Source: Thermoplasmata archaeon
GTDB lineage: Archaea; Thermoplasmatota; Thermoplasmata; Halarchaeoplasmatales; Halarchaeoplasmataceae
Assembly (NCBI GenBank): GCA_019594025.1
Contig: JAFDUB010000039.1
Location: forward strand, 1 to 13,485
DNA length: 13,485 nucleotides
Reading direction: 5' to 3'
Under the pieces are notes generated by a model. It was not told the DNA's origin. It saw only the letters and a list, made by a program, of their open reading frames with translations, and made no database searches. Of the stretch, positions 5,882 through 13,020 are shown piece by piece (positions within the stretch are counted from its first letter, which is position 1; each line of letters opens with the position of its first letter). The position numbers and the translations under genes were made by a program.

Positions 5882-7216
5882 TCACCATAGTTCTAAAGAG
5901 TCCACCATCTCTTGTGATCTGCCGGTGTAATTAACCGGATTCATGATCTCTTCAAGCTCGCTTTCATCTAGCAGGTCCATCACTTCTCGGTTCTCCAACA
6001 GTATATCTTTGAAGTGTTTGTCTTCTGCACGAGCTTTCATGGACGACTGTCGGATCAATTCGTGAGCTTCCTGTCTGCTCATTCCCTTCTTAGTCAAACC
6101 CATCATAACGGCTTCAGCCATTATCAAACCTTTACTCAGTTCGATGTTCTTCATCATGTGGTCTGGAAATACCTCTAGATTATTGAACACCTTCTCGGAT
6201 TTCGCCAGAATATCGTCCAGAAGAATAAGGGTGTGTCCTAGAGTGAATCGTTCGGAGGATGAATTTGTTAGATCTCTTTCGTGCCATGTGATCAGGTTTT
6301 CAAATGTAGGAAGGACGAATCCTCTGAGGGTTTTCGCCAGGCCGCATATATTTTCGGCAACGATCGGATTCTTCTTGTGCGCCATTGTGGAACTGCCCAC
6401 CTGTTTCTTGACGTCAAAGGCCTCGGCGGCCTCCATGATCTCTGGTCGCTGTAAGTTTCTTACCTCGGTAGCATATTTTTGTAAAGAACCGGACAAAGAG
6501 GCTGCAAAACATATCAATTCCGAGTATCTGTCTCTTCCCACCACCTGACATGCTATCTCTTCCACACCTAAACCTAAATCATCCATCACCAACCGCTGTA
6601 TCTCTTCGGCATGTTCACCTAGGGCCGCCCCTGTTCCCACAGCACCGCTCATCTTCCCCACGGCAATACGTTCCTTAAGTTGATCCAATCGTTCTATATA
6701 CCGTTCCAATTCCTTCACATAAACCGCCATCTTCAAACCAAAGGTTATAGGAACTGCGTGCTGTGCATGGGTTCTACCGACCATCACCGTATCTCTATGC
6801 TCTTTTGCTTTTTTAACCAGCGTATTATGAAGCGACACTAGATCTTTCCGTATCAGCTCGACTGCATCTTTTAATATCAAAGCGGAAGCCGTATCGATTA
6901 TGTCATTGGATGTGGCTCCTAGATGTATGTACTTCTCTGCATCCCCACAGAAACGGCCGAGAACCTTTACCAAAGCCATGATATCGTGCTTCGTTTCTTC
7001 CTTCTCGACTCGTTCTACTTCCCGCCAATCGACCTTATCCGAAGTTGCATTTCCTGCAATGATCTCAGATGCCTCTTTTGGTATATTACCAACTTCTGCA
7101 TGAGCCTTTGCAAGGGCTGCCTCGACATCCAGTAACTTTTGTACGTGGTTCTTTTTACTGAATACCTTCTTCATTCCCTCTCTGCCGTATCTGTAATCAA
7201 GGGGACACACTATCAT
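5882..7216 (-). CDS. purB: Adenylosuccinate lyase
   Basis: The product is 444 residues of the fumarase/aspartase superfamily. Adenylosuccinate lyase cleaves SAICAR to AICAR and adenylosuccinate to AMP in purine synthesis, as a cytoplasmic homotetramer. Motifs are HLGATSNDIID (98-108), GRTHAQHAVP (147-156, with the catalytic histidine) and the superfamily signature GSSTMAHKKNP (274-284), whose flexible loop carries the catalytic serine. The opening MIVCPLDYRYG is typical of PurB rather than fumarase or argininosuccinate lyase. The length is normal for the family. It starts 9 bp after the gap stop on the same strand with GTGAT as a ribosome site, so it is probably co-transcribed with gap. Confidence 0.96.
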   Translation of the reverse strand: MIVCPLDYRYGREGMKKVFSKKNHVQKLLDVEAALAKAHAEVGNIPKEASEIIAGNATSDKVDWREVERVEKEETKHDIMALVKVLGRFCGDAEKYIHLGATSNDIIDTASALILKDAVELIRKDLVSLHNTLVKKAKEHRDTVMVGRTHAQHAVPITFGLKMAVYVKELERYIERLDQLKERIAVGKMSGAVGTGAALGEHAEEIQRLVMDDLGLGVEEIACQVVGRDRYSELICFAASLSGSLQKYATEVRNLQRPEIMEAAEAFDVKKQVGSSTMAHKKNPIVAENICGLAKTLRGFVLPTFENLITWHERDLTNSSSERFTLGHTLILLDDILAKSEKVFNNLEVFPDHMMKNIELSKGLIMAEAVMMGLTKKGMSRQEAHELIRQSSMKARAEDKHFKDILLENREVMDLLDESELEEIMNPVNYTGRSQEMVDSLELW

Positions 7217-7225
7217 ACTTAATCA

Positions 7226-8233
7226 CTACTCGATACCCATTCCTGCATTTGTTTTCTTTATACTTTTTAGTTTGTCTTCTTCAATCTCCATCATCGCCCG
7301 GATAGCATCGATGTTTTCCGGAATGATATCGCTCTCTTGGTGGATGGCTTGGTAATAGTACAATGTGCCGTCCTTTATTTGAGTACCGTCCTTCCAAACG
7401 GCGATCTCGTTTAAATCCCCTCTTACGTTTCCTCTATCCTTTGCATACTCCATAACTTTGGCGGTTGAATCTACTCCCTGTGAGGCTTCGAAGAATTTAA
7501 CTCGAGGTGTGTCTTCCCACAGTTCTAAGATGTAGTCGGTGTGAACGTCCTTTTTTAGATCGACTATAACACTATGCAGGTGCATCAGCGTGGTAGGTAC
7601 TTTTACAGCGGTGGTTTGTATGTTTATCTCAGGCACGACGCTCTGCACATCTGGTCCGTGATGTGATGGTATATTGAGTACCGGATTGATGGAGTTGATA
7701 GGTCCTCTCTTAGTGTCCCACGGATCCGCACTTCTTCGTATCATTACAGCTGTACAGCGATCCAATCCTATTTTTGTATGTATCGGATAGAGAGTCCTCA
7801 GTAAACCAGTGGTATTACAGGAGACCACTCTAACGTAATCCGCTCCATACGCTTCTTCGTAATTCGCCATGGAGTTAAAAGATAATCCGGTTAACGAGTG
7901 CTTTTCACCGCCTTGCCACATGGCTTTTACGCCCGCTTTCTCATATATCGGTTTGTATCCCGCTTTCTTGGGCGTACAATCAACTATTATATCGGCAGCA
8001 GTTAAAAGGTCGTCTAGCATCCCCTGGACCTCTATCCCCTTCTCGTCAAAGGCGTCTAGATAATCCTTTGAAGCCGCGTAAAAGGGATATCCGAGTTCGT
8101 TTGCCAGACGGGCTTCGTAAGTCGGACTCCTTTTTGATACTCCAGCGACTTCCATATCGCTCTGCTGGGCCACGGCGTCCGCGACCCTTTTTCCTACCGT
8201 GCCATATCCGTTTATTCCTACTTTTACGGTCAT
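7226..8233 (-). CDS. gap: Archaeal-type glyceraldehyde-3-phosphate dehydrogenase
   Basis: The product is 335 residues, matching the archaeal phosphorylating GAPDH (NAD(P)-dependent, EC 1.2.1.59), distinct in sequence from the bacterial enzyme. It interconverts glyceraldehyde-3-phosphate and 1,3-bisphosphoglycerate, in archaea mainly for gluconeogenesis. Visible features are the Rossmann motif GINGYGTVG (6-14), DCTPKKAGYKP (85-95) and the catalytic cysteine in VVSCNTTGLLRT (C139). The ATG at 8233 is preceded on its strand by AGGGGAT at a 6-nt spacing, a good ribosome site. The promoter region contains an AT-rich inverted repeat (8270-8298). The gene lies upstream of purB in the same orientation. 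Confidence 0.96.
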   Translation of the reverse strand: MTVKVGINGYGTVGKRVADAVAQQSDMEVAGVSKRSPTYEARLANELGYPFYAASKDYLDAFDEKGIEVQGMLDDLLTAADIIVDCTPKKAGYKPIYEKAGVKAMWQGGEKHSLTGLSFNSMANYEEAYGADYVRVVSCNTTGLLRTLYPIHTKIGLDRCTAVMIRRSADPWDTKRGPINSINPVLNIPSHHGPDVQSVVPEINIQTTAVKVPTTLMHLHSVIVDLKKDVHTDYILELWEDTPRVKFFEASQGVDSTAKVMEYAKDRGNVRGDLNEIAVWKDGTQIKDGTLYYYQAIHQESDIIPENIDAIRAMMEIEEDKLKSIKKTNAGMGIE

Positions 8234-8269
8234 TTTTTATCCCCTGTAAAACCTTAAACTAGCTGCACG

Positions 8270-8298
8270 ATATGAATATTGCGGTCGGTAGTTCATAT
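8270..8298. promoter_or_regulatory. Inverted repeat in the gap promoter region
   Basis: ATATGAA (8270-8276) and TTCATAT (8292-8298) are perfect 7-bp arms with a 15-nt spacer, 37-65 nt upstream of the gap start. It could be an operator or contain the TATA element. The arms are AT-rich, so chance is possible. Confidence 0.35.
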
Positions 8299-8380
8299 AC
8301 GTTGCAAAATCTCCTGTTAAATTAATTTTAAAGATCCTGAATAAGATATAATTCTATCGTACTCGAGCAGCGTGATACAT

Positions 8381-8551
8381 ATGGATAAATTAACCACCGT
8401 GGCTTTGGTTTCAGTGTTCGTTTTTTCTCTTTTAACAAGTCCATTCGTTCAACCTATATCTTATGAAGACACCCCCGACCCCTTCGAATCCTTCTCTCTT
8501 ACTGTGGATAGCAATCCCGCTGGTGGTTGCCCACGTGATATTCCAGGGTAA
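8381..8551 (+). CDS. Small secreted-peptide ORF, possibly a truncated surface-protein gene
   Basis: This 56-codon frame starts with ATG at 8381 and ends with TAA at 8549-8551. The product begins MDKLTTVALVSVFVFSLL, a plausible signal peptide. It is followed by TSPFVQPISYEDTPDPFESF and ends in SLTVDSNPAGG plus a short tail. A TATA-like AGATATAATT (8344-8353) and a GTGAT ribosome site (8372-8376) precede the ATG, which supports real expression. The LTVDSNPAGG segment resembles the opening strand of PEGA or Ig-like surface repeats, so this may be the 5' stub of a larger exported protein that has lost its body. Alternatively it is an intact small secreted peptide. No homologue was identified, so the call rests on the signal peptide and start context. 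Confidence 0.5.
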   Translation: MDKLTTVALVSVFVFSLLTSPFVQPISYEDTPDPFESFSLTVDSNPAGGCPRDIPG

Positions 8552-8570
8552 GGACCTGTGATACCAAAGA

Positions 8571-8579
8571 TTTTATAAC
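8571..8579 (+). promoter_or_regulatory. TATA box of the methyltransferase gene
   Basis: TTTTATAAC is centred 27 nt upstream of the ATG at 8602. No ribosome site is visible in the short gap, which is consistent with a leaderless transcript. Confidence 0.6.
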
Positions 8580-8601
8580 ATCTGTTGTATGGTTACTACG
8601 C

Positions 8602-9261
8602 ATGTCGGATTATAAAAGTACGATTGAATTTTGGGACAAGGTATTCAGTGAATTTCCCGCGGATTTCGATCCCTATGAACCTCTGCCCTACCCATGGATG
8701 GAGGATGCACTGGATTGGCTGCTGAAGCCGGGTTCGAGGATCATAGACTTTGGATGCGGCAGCGGCAAGTTTCTACTCAGGGCGGCAGTGAAAAACGCTT
8801 CCTTCGTCATGGGAATAGACATAAGTCAGGGCGCTATCAAAGTGTGTGAAAAGTATGCGGACCAATGTAAAATACCCTACACATTTCAGAGGGGAAGCAT
8901 AGATAGTTTGAAAGATATCCCAGATAGCGATTTCCACGGCGGAGTCCTCTTCAATATCGTGGATAATGTTCTACCAGAGGATTCTCATAAACTACTGGAG
9001 CACTTCTCGCGTATCCTGAAACCCGGAGGTAAACTGCTGGTCAAGTTAAACGACTACAACGACCCCGAGGAGTACAAAGAAAGTGGTGCCGAAGAGATAT
9101 CAGAGGACTTTTTTCTTGAGGACGGTCTTTATTTATGGAACCTCACCGACGAACAGGTCCACGAAATCCTTGAAAAATATTTCAATATCATAAATGAAAA
9201 ACGTGTGTATTATCCCGAACACGACGGTCACAACCGACTTTATTATTTAGGGGTAAAATGA
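8602..9261 (+). CDS. Class I SAM-dependent methyltransferase
   Basis: The product is 219 residues with a Rossmann-type methyltransferase fold. Motif I is IIDFGCGSGKF (47-57), which binds S-adenosylmethionine. Motif II is MGIDIS with D73, expected to contact the ribose hydroxyls. LKPGGKLLVKLNDYN corresponds to the strand after the variable helix. The N-terminal region SDYKSTIEFWDKVFSEFP is typical of small-molecule or protein methyltransferases of the UbiE/Methyltransf_11/25 kind, but the substrate cannot be inferred. The gene has a leaderless start, and its stop overlaps the DUF1122-like gene by 4 nt (ATGA), so the two are one operon and may act on the same pathway. Confidence 0.88.
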   Translation: MSDYKSTIEFWDKVFSEFPADFDPYEPLPYPWMEDALDWLLKPGSRIIDFGCGSGKFLLRAAVKNASFVMGIDISQGAIKVCEKYADQCKIPYTFQRGSIDSLKDIPDSDFHGGVLFNIVDNVLPEDSHKLLEHFSRILKPGGKLLVKLNDYNDPEEYKESGAEEISEDFFLEDGLYLWNLTDEQVHEILEKYFNIINEKRVYYPEHDGHNRLYYLGVK

Positions 9262-9833
9262 AGAAAGAGATGCTAAAGAGAAGACTGAAAGATAAGGGCC
9301 TTGTTTTCAAAGAAGAAGTTCCCGGGCGTATCAAGGGACACACTTACGCTAAACTGTACTCGCAAAACGATTTTCTCATGTACCTCGGTATATACGAAGG
9401 AGAGCTTCCATATTACTATCCCTGGATAGAATTATTCGGAATTGAACCGCATCGGAATAAAGAATACTTTTTTGGGTCAGGATTGGAAGAATTTTTAATT
9501 AAATCATGCTCGGAAGAGTTACCCCCCGGCGGTAGATCATTCGTCGAATACTCAGAGGACGAAGAAACCCAAAGGGAATTAAATGAAGGTGTTCCACCAC
9601 CATTAAGTAGAATTGGATTTCTCATGCTCAAACATGGGTTCACCTGGTTCAAAGATTGGTACTTTCCAGAGGGATTCAACGAAGGTGGTTACAAACTGCA
9701 GGGTGAAAAACCGCTTAACGAAAAGAGGCGCAAAGCACACATGGAATCTATACGTAAAAACGTAAAAGATTTCACATCCGGCGAAGAGGCCCTCCCCCCA
9801 AGCATTTTAAAACGAGCAGATTGGATTATATAG
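9258..9833 (+). CDS. Conserved hypothetical protein, DUF1122-like
   Basis: The product is 191 residues. Distinctive segments are ELPYYYPWIELFGIEP (49-64), ELPPGGRSFVEYSEDEET (87-104), GVPPPLSRIGFLMLKHGFTW (111-130) and FKDWYFPEGFNEGGYKLQGE (131-150). These match my recollection of the archaeal DUF1122 family, for which I know no function. The fold looks compact, alpha/beta and cytoplasmic, with no signal peptide or membrane segment. Translation starts inside the methyltransferase stop (ATGA) after an AGGGGT-like ribosome site, so the two proteins are coupled. The TAG stop (9831-9833) is itself the first three bases of the left arm of the first hairpin in the downstream repeat array. Confidence 0.75.
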   Translation: MKKEMLKRRLKDKGLVFKEEVPGRIKGHTYAKLYSQNDFLMYLGIYEGELPYYYPWIELFGIEPHRNKEYFFGSGLEEFLIKSCSEELPPGGRSFVEYSEDEETQRELNEGVPPPLSRIGFLMLKHGFTWFKDWYFPEGFNEGGYKLQGEKPLNEKRRKAHMESIRKNVKDFTSGEEALPPSILKRADWII

Positions 9834-9918
9834 TCAATGACTCCACTCTTTGAATTTATTTAGGGTCATTGACTAGCGGTGGAACTCGTAAACTAGTTCA
9901 AAAAGTTACGAGTTCCAA
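9827..9918. repeat. Two-hairpin tandem unit, copy 1
   Basis: This 92-bp unit begins TATATAGTCAATGAC. Hairpin A has perfect 11-bp arms at 9831-9841 and 9865-9875, extendable inward by a G-T and a C-G pair. Hairpin B has perfect 12-bp arms at 9880-9891 and 9906-9917 with a 14-nt loop ending CAAAAAG. It overlaps the end of the DUF1122-like gene. Copy 2 follows immediately and shares the start, the GTGGA that opens hairpin B, the CAAAAAG loop and the closing TTCC. Confidence 0.8.
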
Positions 9919-10015
9919 TATATAGTCAAAGACACAACTTTCAATGAATGTTTTTGTGTCATATGAATAGCAGTGGATGACAAAACCGAATTACAAAAAG
10001 GTTTTGTCTTCCGCT
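9919..10015. repeat. Two-hairpin tandem unit, copy 2, with changed stems
   Basis: This copy begins TATATAGTCAAAGAC (14 of 15 bases as in copy 1). Its first hairpin is shorter and shifted, with 7-bp arms at 9931-9937 and 9954-9960. Its second hairpin has perfect 9-bp inner arms (GACAAAACC at 9979-9987, GGTTTTGTC at 10000-10008). A T-T mismatch separates these from a 6-bp outer stem (9972-9977 with 10010-10015, one wobble). The hairpin-B base GGA/TCC and the CAAAAA loop are kept from copy 1, while both inner arms are replaced by a different complementary pair. It ends 11 bp before the nob1 stop. Confidence 0.75.
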
Positions 10016-10026
10016 ATAATTTGAGA

Positions 10027-10506
10027 TCACTCTCGGGTCAATCTAATGGTTTTAACCTCCCCTCCGCAGATTCTGCAATCCTCTACTGGTTCCTTGTACC
10101 AGCGTCTGCATTTGACGCACCTGTAACTCCATTTGTATTCCTTCTTTATTTCGGTCAACGCCAATCCCCTGAACTCCACCCCTAATGCTTTAGCTAGATT
10201 TTGAATAGAGTAGTCGTCGGTGACCACCGTGGCGTCAAGATGAAGTGCGAGGGCTAGTATCTCTATATCTGTACTGGACAACCGCAAGTGATCACCGGTA
10301 CGTTTTCCGTATTCTTTTACCTCCTCTATATACGGTCCAGGAGGGGTTACCACCTTTAAACCGGCAGCCAGCAATCGCTGCAGTTTGTTATACCATCTAC
10401 CTCCTTTCTTTATCTCGTCCATCACCGAGGGTGGTATGTACATCTCGTCTAACATGGAAATGTCTTTTCCGGATAGTATCACCGAGGTGTCAAGAACGTA
10501 CTTCAT
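10027..10506 (-). CDS. nob1: Nob1-type rRNA maturation endonuclease
   Basis: The product is 159 residues with an N-terminal PIN nuclease domain and a C-terminal zinc ribbon, the architecture of archaeal Nob1, which cuts pre-16S rRNA at its 3' end during small-subunit maturation. PIN acidic residues are seen in YVLDTSVIL (D6), VMDEIKKGG (E31), LSSTDIEILALAL (D80) and VVTDDYSIQNLA (D97/D98). The zinc ribbon has CVKC (C130, C133) and CRIC (C144, C147). The MKYVLDTS start is the only sensible one, because the first aspartate lies at residue 6. The gene is divergent from the carbonic-anhydrase-like gene; several TATA-like sequences lie in the 76-bp gap, and none is clearly spaced for nob1. Confidence 0.95.
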   Translation of the reverse strand: MKYVLDTSVILSGKDISMLDEMYIPPSVMDEIKKGGRWYNKLQRLLAAGLKVVTPPGPYIEEVKEYGKRTGDHLRLSSTDIEILALALHLDATVVTDDYSIQNLAKALGVEFRGLALTEIKKEYKWSYRCVKCRRWYKEPVEDCRICGGEVKTIRLTRE

Positions 10507-10551
10507 ATTGTGTTCACTAAATATATACTCCGCAATAAGCTTTTCACATCA

Positions 10552-10560
10552 CTTATATAC
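10552..10560 (+). promoter_or_regulatory. TATA box of the gamma-carbonic-anhydrase-like gene
   Basis: CTTATATAC is centred about 27 nt upstream of the ATG at 10583, the same spacing as other first genes here, and points to a leaderless mRNA. Confidence 0.55.
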
Positions 10561-10582
10561 TTCCTTTTCCTTCCTCTGGTCC

Positions 10583-11104
10583 ATGGGAATATATGCTTTC
10601 GAAGGAAGAAAACCTAAGATAGACGAAACGTCGTACGTAAGTTCAGCTGCCGATATAATCGGTGATGTTACCATCGGTAAAGAATGCTATATCGGCCCTG
10701 GAGCACGCATAAAAGGTGATTACGGCACCATAATCATCGGAGACTGCAGCAATGTGCAGGAAAATTGTGTTCTACACGCTAGGCCAAATGAAACTACGTC
10801 AATCGGAGACTGGGTTACTATAGGCCACGGGGCTATCATCCATGGGGGACAAATAGAAGATTGGGCCATTATCGGTATGGGTTCCATAGTTAGCGACCAT
10901 TCGATCATCGGTCCCTGGGCGGTGGTTGCCGAGGGGGCTGTTGTCACCAACGGTACTCATGTTCCTGAGGAGACAGTATGTGTAGGTATCCCCGCTAAGT
11001 CGAAGGGAACAATTGATGAGGATTTTAAGGAAAAATGGGTACATTACAAAGAAATATATCGGTCCCTTTCCAAGAGATATAAAGAAGAGCTAACACCCCT
11101 CTGA
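10583..11104 (+). CDS. Gamma-carbonic-anhydrase-like hexapeptide-repeat protein
   Basis: The product is 173 residues of left-handed beta-helix hexapeptide repeats with a C-terminal helix (DFKEKWVHYKEIYRSL), like the YrdA/PaaY/Cap proteins. Three histidines at the metal positions are kept: H65 (NVQENCVLHA), H82 (TIGHGA) and H87 (IIHGG), one metal site per trimer interface. The enzyme may interconvert CO2 and bicarbonate, though many family members show weak or no activity, so physiological function is uncertain. The frame is open for about 66 codons further upstream, but that part is antisense to nob1 and is not protein-like; the ATG at 10583 matches the family N-terminus and the TATA spacing. 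The 3' end overlaps the convergent radical SAM gene by 15 bp. Confidence 0.92.
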   Translation: MGIYAFEGRKPKIDETSYVSSAADIIGDVTIGKECYIGPGARIKGDYGTIIIGDCSNVQENCVLHARPNETTSIGDWVTIGHGAIIHGGQIEDWAIIGMGSIVSDHSIIGPWAVVAEGAVVTNGTHVPEETVCVGIPAKSKGTIDEDFKEKWVHYKEIYRSLSKRYKEELTPL

Positions 11105-12715
11105 CGGTCTTTTCTGGAACGAAACTACCTTCTTTATTTTTTCTACCGTTTCCGGGTCATCGATTAGCTCTTTCAGTTCATTTAGGTCCCTTGGCGGTTT
11201 TCTGAATATCGCTGCGGCCCTTTTACTACCTATACCCGGAACGGCTTCTAACTCCTTGAAGCTTGCTTCCTGAAGAATAAAAGGATGTTTTACTCCGGTT
11301 ATACTTCTATATCCATACTCGGTAACCACGATGTTGTAGAATCTGTTAAGCTCAAGAGGGTATTTAATCCCTACAAGTATGGGATAAGTGCCAACCTGCC
11401 GGCCGAAGGTTGTATTTCCCTTTTTCATTTCGGTGTACACGTTTTTGAGAATAGTACCGATGGGAAGCATCCTCTCTAACATAGGCCTATCGATGTTCTC
11501 TCTCACCTTTTTTTTGAATTTTATGAACTCACTCACATTCTTGGCCTTTCGCTCTTTTCCATCCACCAACAATTGCCGTATGTTGATCCTTCTTACCAAT
11601 AATCCGTCGTTCAATACATCCTGTAAAAAAGCATAATTCATCTCAAAGGTGTCCGCTCTATCCCCCGGCAATCCTGCTATAAAATTCAATCCGGGTAACA
11701 ATTTTGGCATCCCGTTAGCACCTCTATTTTTTCCGAACCGATTTATAAGCTCGATAGCCTTACGGACTTGGGCGGGAGAAGCGTTCAAATTGTTTTTATC
11801 GATGACCACATGGTCAGCGGATTCCATACCAAGTGCCAGTACGTTTCCCGATGTGGTGAACTTTACCAGCAGCTCTAAAATAATCTCGGATTTCGTTTCA
11901 TGTTCAGCAATAACGGCGGGGTTGGCGTTATCTACATGTAGAACCTCTATGTTAGGACATTTACCCCAGATCCCCTCGAATAAATCTTGTATTTTTTTCG
12001 GAGATGGAACCGGTACTTCGGTTTTTCCCACCCCTTCAGCACCGTAACTCACGATACACGATTGACCCCCCAATCTAAAGTTTCTAACCCCCTCTAAATA
12101 AAGCCCCTCTATCTCGTCAATGATGGATTCGACGGAACGAAACAAAGGCCTGCCGTACTCGGGTTCACTGCAGAAACTACATCCACCGGTAAAATATCTA
12201 ACACATCCCCTGTAAGTTTCAATCTCAGCTATCAATGGGCGATTGAACCAAGGGTGTTCTTTTACCACAGAAACCCCTAACCTCAACCAGCGGTTACGTT
12301 CTTCTAAGGTGGCCCACCTATCTTCGGGACTACCTTTTACAGCTTCATAGAAGTAGGCACTCAGGTCCCTGCCGACGATGTGATCAAAACCCTCCACAGC
12401 TCCATACCGTGCCACCGGTCCTCCGATGTAGGTTTCTGCCGGCAAATCCGAAAGTTGGTTCGCTTCCTTCAAACTCATTGGTCTCCCGCTCAAATAATTA
12501 CCCGGAACGGTTACTCCTCCGTAAACCAGCACTATCTTTGATTGGGGTATACCCTTCTTTCTGACCTCGTCGATAGTCGTGTATTTCCATTTAAAGCCGA
12601 GTTCTTCAGCAGTACCTGCTAGTGTCCTTGGCCCGGGAGAAATATAGGGCGGTACGCCAAGCAGAGCGGGTTCATCCACGTACCCGTCTATTATCAATAC
12701 ATCGATATCACACAT
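11090..12715 (-). CDS. Radical SAM protein with C-terminal helix-hairpin-helix (COG1031-type)
   Basis: The product is 541 residues. The iron-sulfur motif is ETYRGCVRYFTGGCSFC, giving C171, C179 and C182. The last two have the usual CxxC spacing, but the first lies 7 residues away rather than 3, a spacing I associate with this archaeal family. An N-terminal region (about 1-130, VLIIDGYVDEPALLG...) resembles the cobalamin-binding-type Rossmann region of some radical SAM proteins, without a clear cobalamin motif. The C-terminus has a helix-hairpin-helix, FKELEAVPGIGSKRAAAIFR (486-505), suggesting nucleic-acid contact, so an RNA or DNA modification is plausible. The substrate is unknown. The start overlaps the end of rnp2 by 8 nt, so it is the last gene of the moxR-rnp2 operon. 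Confidence 0.9.
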   Translation of the reverse strand: MCDIDVLIIDGYVDEPALLGVPPYISPGPRTLAGTAEELGFKWKYTTIDEVRKKGIPQSKIVLVYGGVTVPGNYLSGRPMSLKEANQLSDLPAETYIGGPVARYGAVEGFDHIVGRDLSAYFYEAVKGSPEDRWATLEERNRWLRLGVSVVKEHPWFNRPLIAEIETYRGCVRYFTGGCSFCSEPEYGRPLFRSVESIIDEIEGLYLEGVRNFRLGGQSCIVSYGAEGVGKTEVPVPSPKKIQDLFEGIWGKCPNIEVLHVDNANPAVIAEHETKSEIILELLVKFTTSGNVLALGMESADHVVIDKNNLNASPAQVRKAIELINRFGKNRGANGMPKLLPGLNFIAGLPGDRADTFEMNYAFLQDVLNDGLLVRRINIRQLLVDGKERKAKNVSEFIKFKKKVRENIDRPMLERMLPIGTILKNVYTEMKKGNTTFGRQVGTYPILVGIKYPLELNRFYNIVVTEYGYRSITGVKHPFILQEASFKELEAVPGIGSKRAAAIFRKPPRDLNELKELIDDPETVEKIKKVVSFQKRPSEGC

Positions 12716-13007
12716 TATCGAACAACCTTTGTTTTACTTTTTTAATCGTACCGCTTGTTATCAACGTTTTTACGTTCCCACCTTCGACTTTCAAAGAATT
12801 TAATATATCTATTAATCGCTCTTTACCTTCCTGCCTACAGCGGATAATACCCTTTTCACCATCGAATATAGTTAACCACGGCCTTATCTCATGATACTCA
12901 TCGGGGTTAATGGACTTACGTAAACAGGAAATCATGTTGGGACGGCTTGTTTTCCCCCCTTCGATCACAAAGCCGATGTATCGCTGTCGTTCATTCTCCA
13001 CAGCCAT
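12708..13007 (-). CDS. rnp2: RNase P protein component 2 (Pop5/Rpp14 family)
   Basis: The product is 99 residues. It reads RQRYIGFVIEGG near the start, RPWLTIFDGEKGIIRCRQ in the middle and VKTLITSGTIKKVKQRL at the end, the sequence pattern of archaeal Pop5. This is a small alpha/beta protein that pairs with Rpp30 to support cleavage by the RNase P RNA in tRNA 5' maturation. The SGTIKK motif near the C-terminus is especially typical. It begins 13 bp after the upstream AAA ATPase gene with AAAGGTAA as a possible ribosome site, and its stop overlaps the radical SAM start. In many archaea this gene sits in the exosome/proteasome cluster; here it does not. Confidence 0.85.
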   Translation of the reverse strand: MAVENERQRYIGFVIEGGKTSRPNMISCLRKSINPDEYHEIRPWLTIFDGEKGIIRCRQEGKERLIDILNSLKVEGGNVKTLITSGTIKKVKQRLFDNV

Positions 13008-13020
13008 AAATTTACCTTTA

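Noticed and set aside
6144..6548. 134-codon plus-strand frame inside purB
   Set aside because: It is antisense to conserved adenylosuccinate lyase motifs and has no start context.
9827..10015. CRISPR array
   Set aside because: There are only two units, they are contiguous and diverged, and no constant repeat with unique spacers is present.
10385..10582. Upstream extension of the carbonic-anhydrase-like frame
   Set aside because: It is antisense to nob1, not protein-like, and lies before the TATA box; the family N-terminus begins at 10583.
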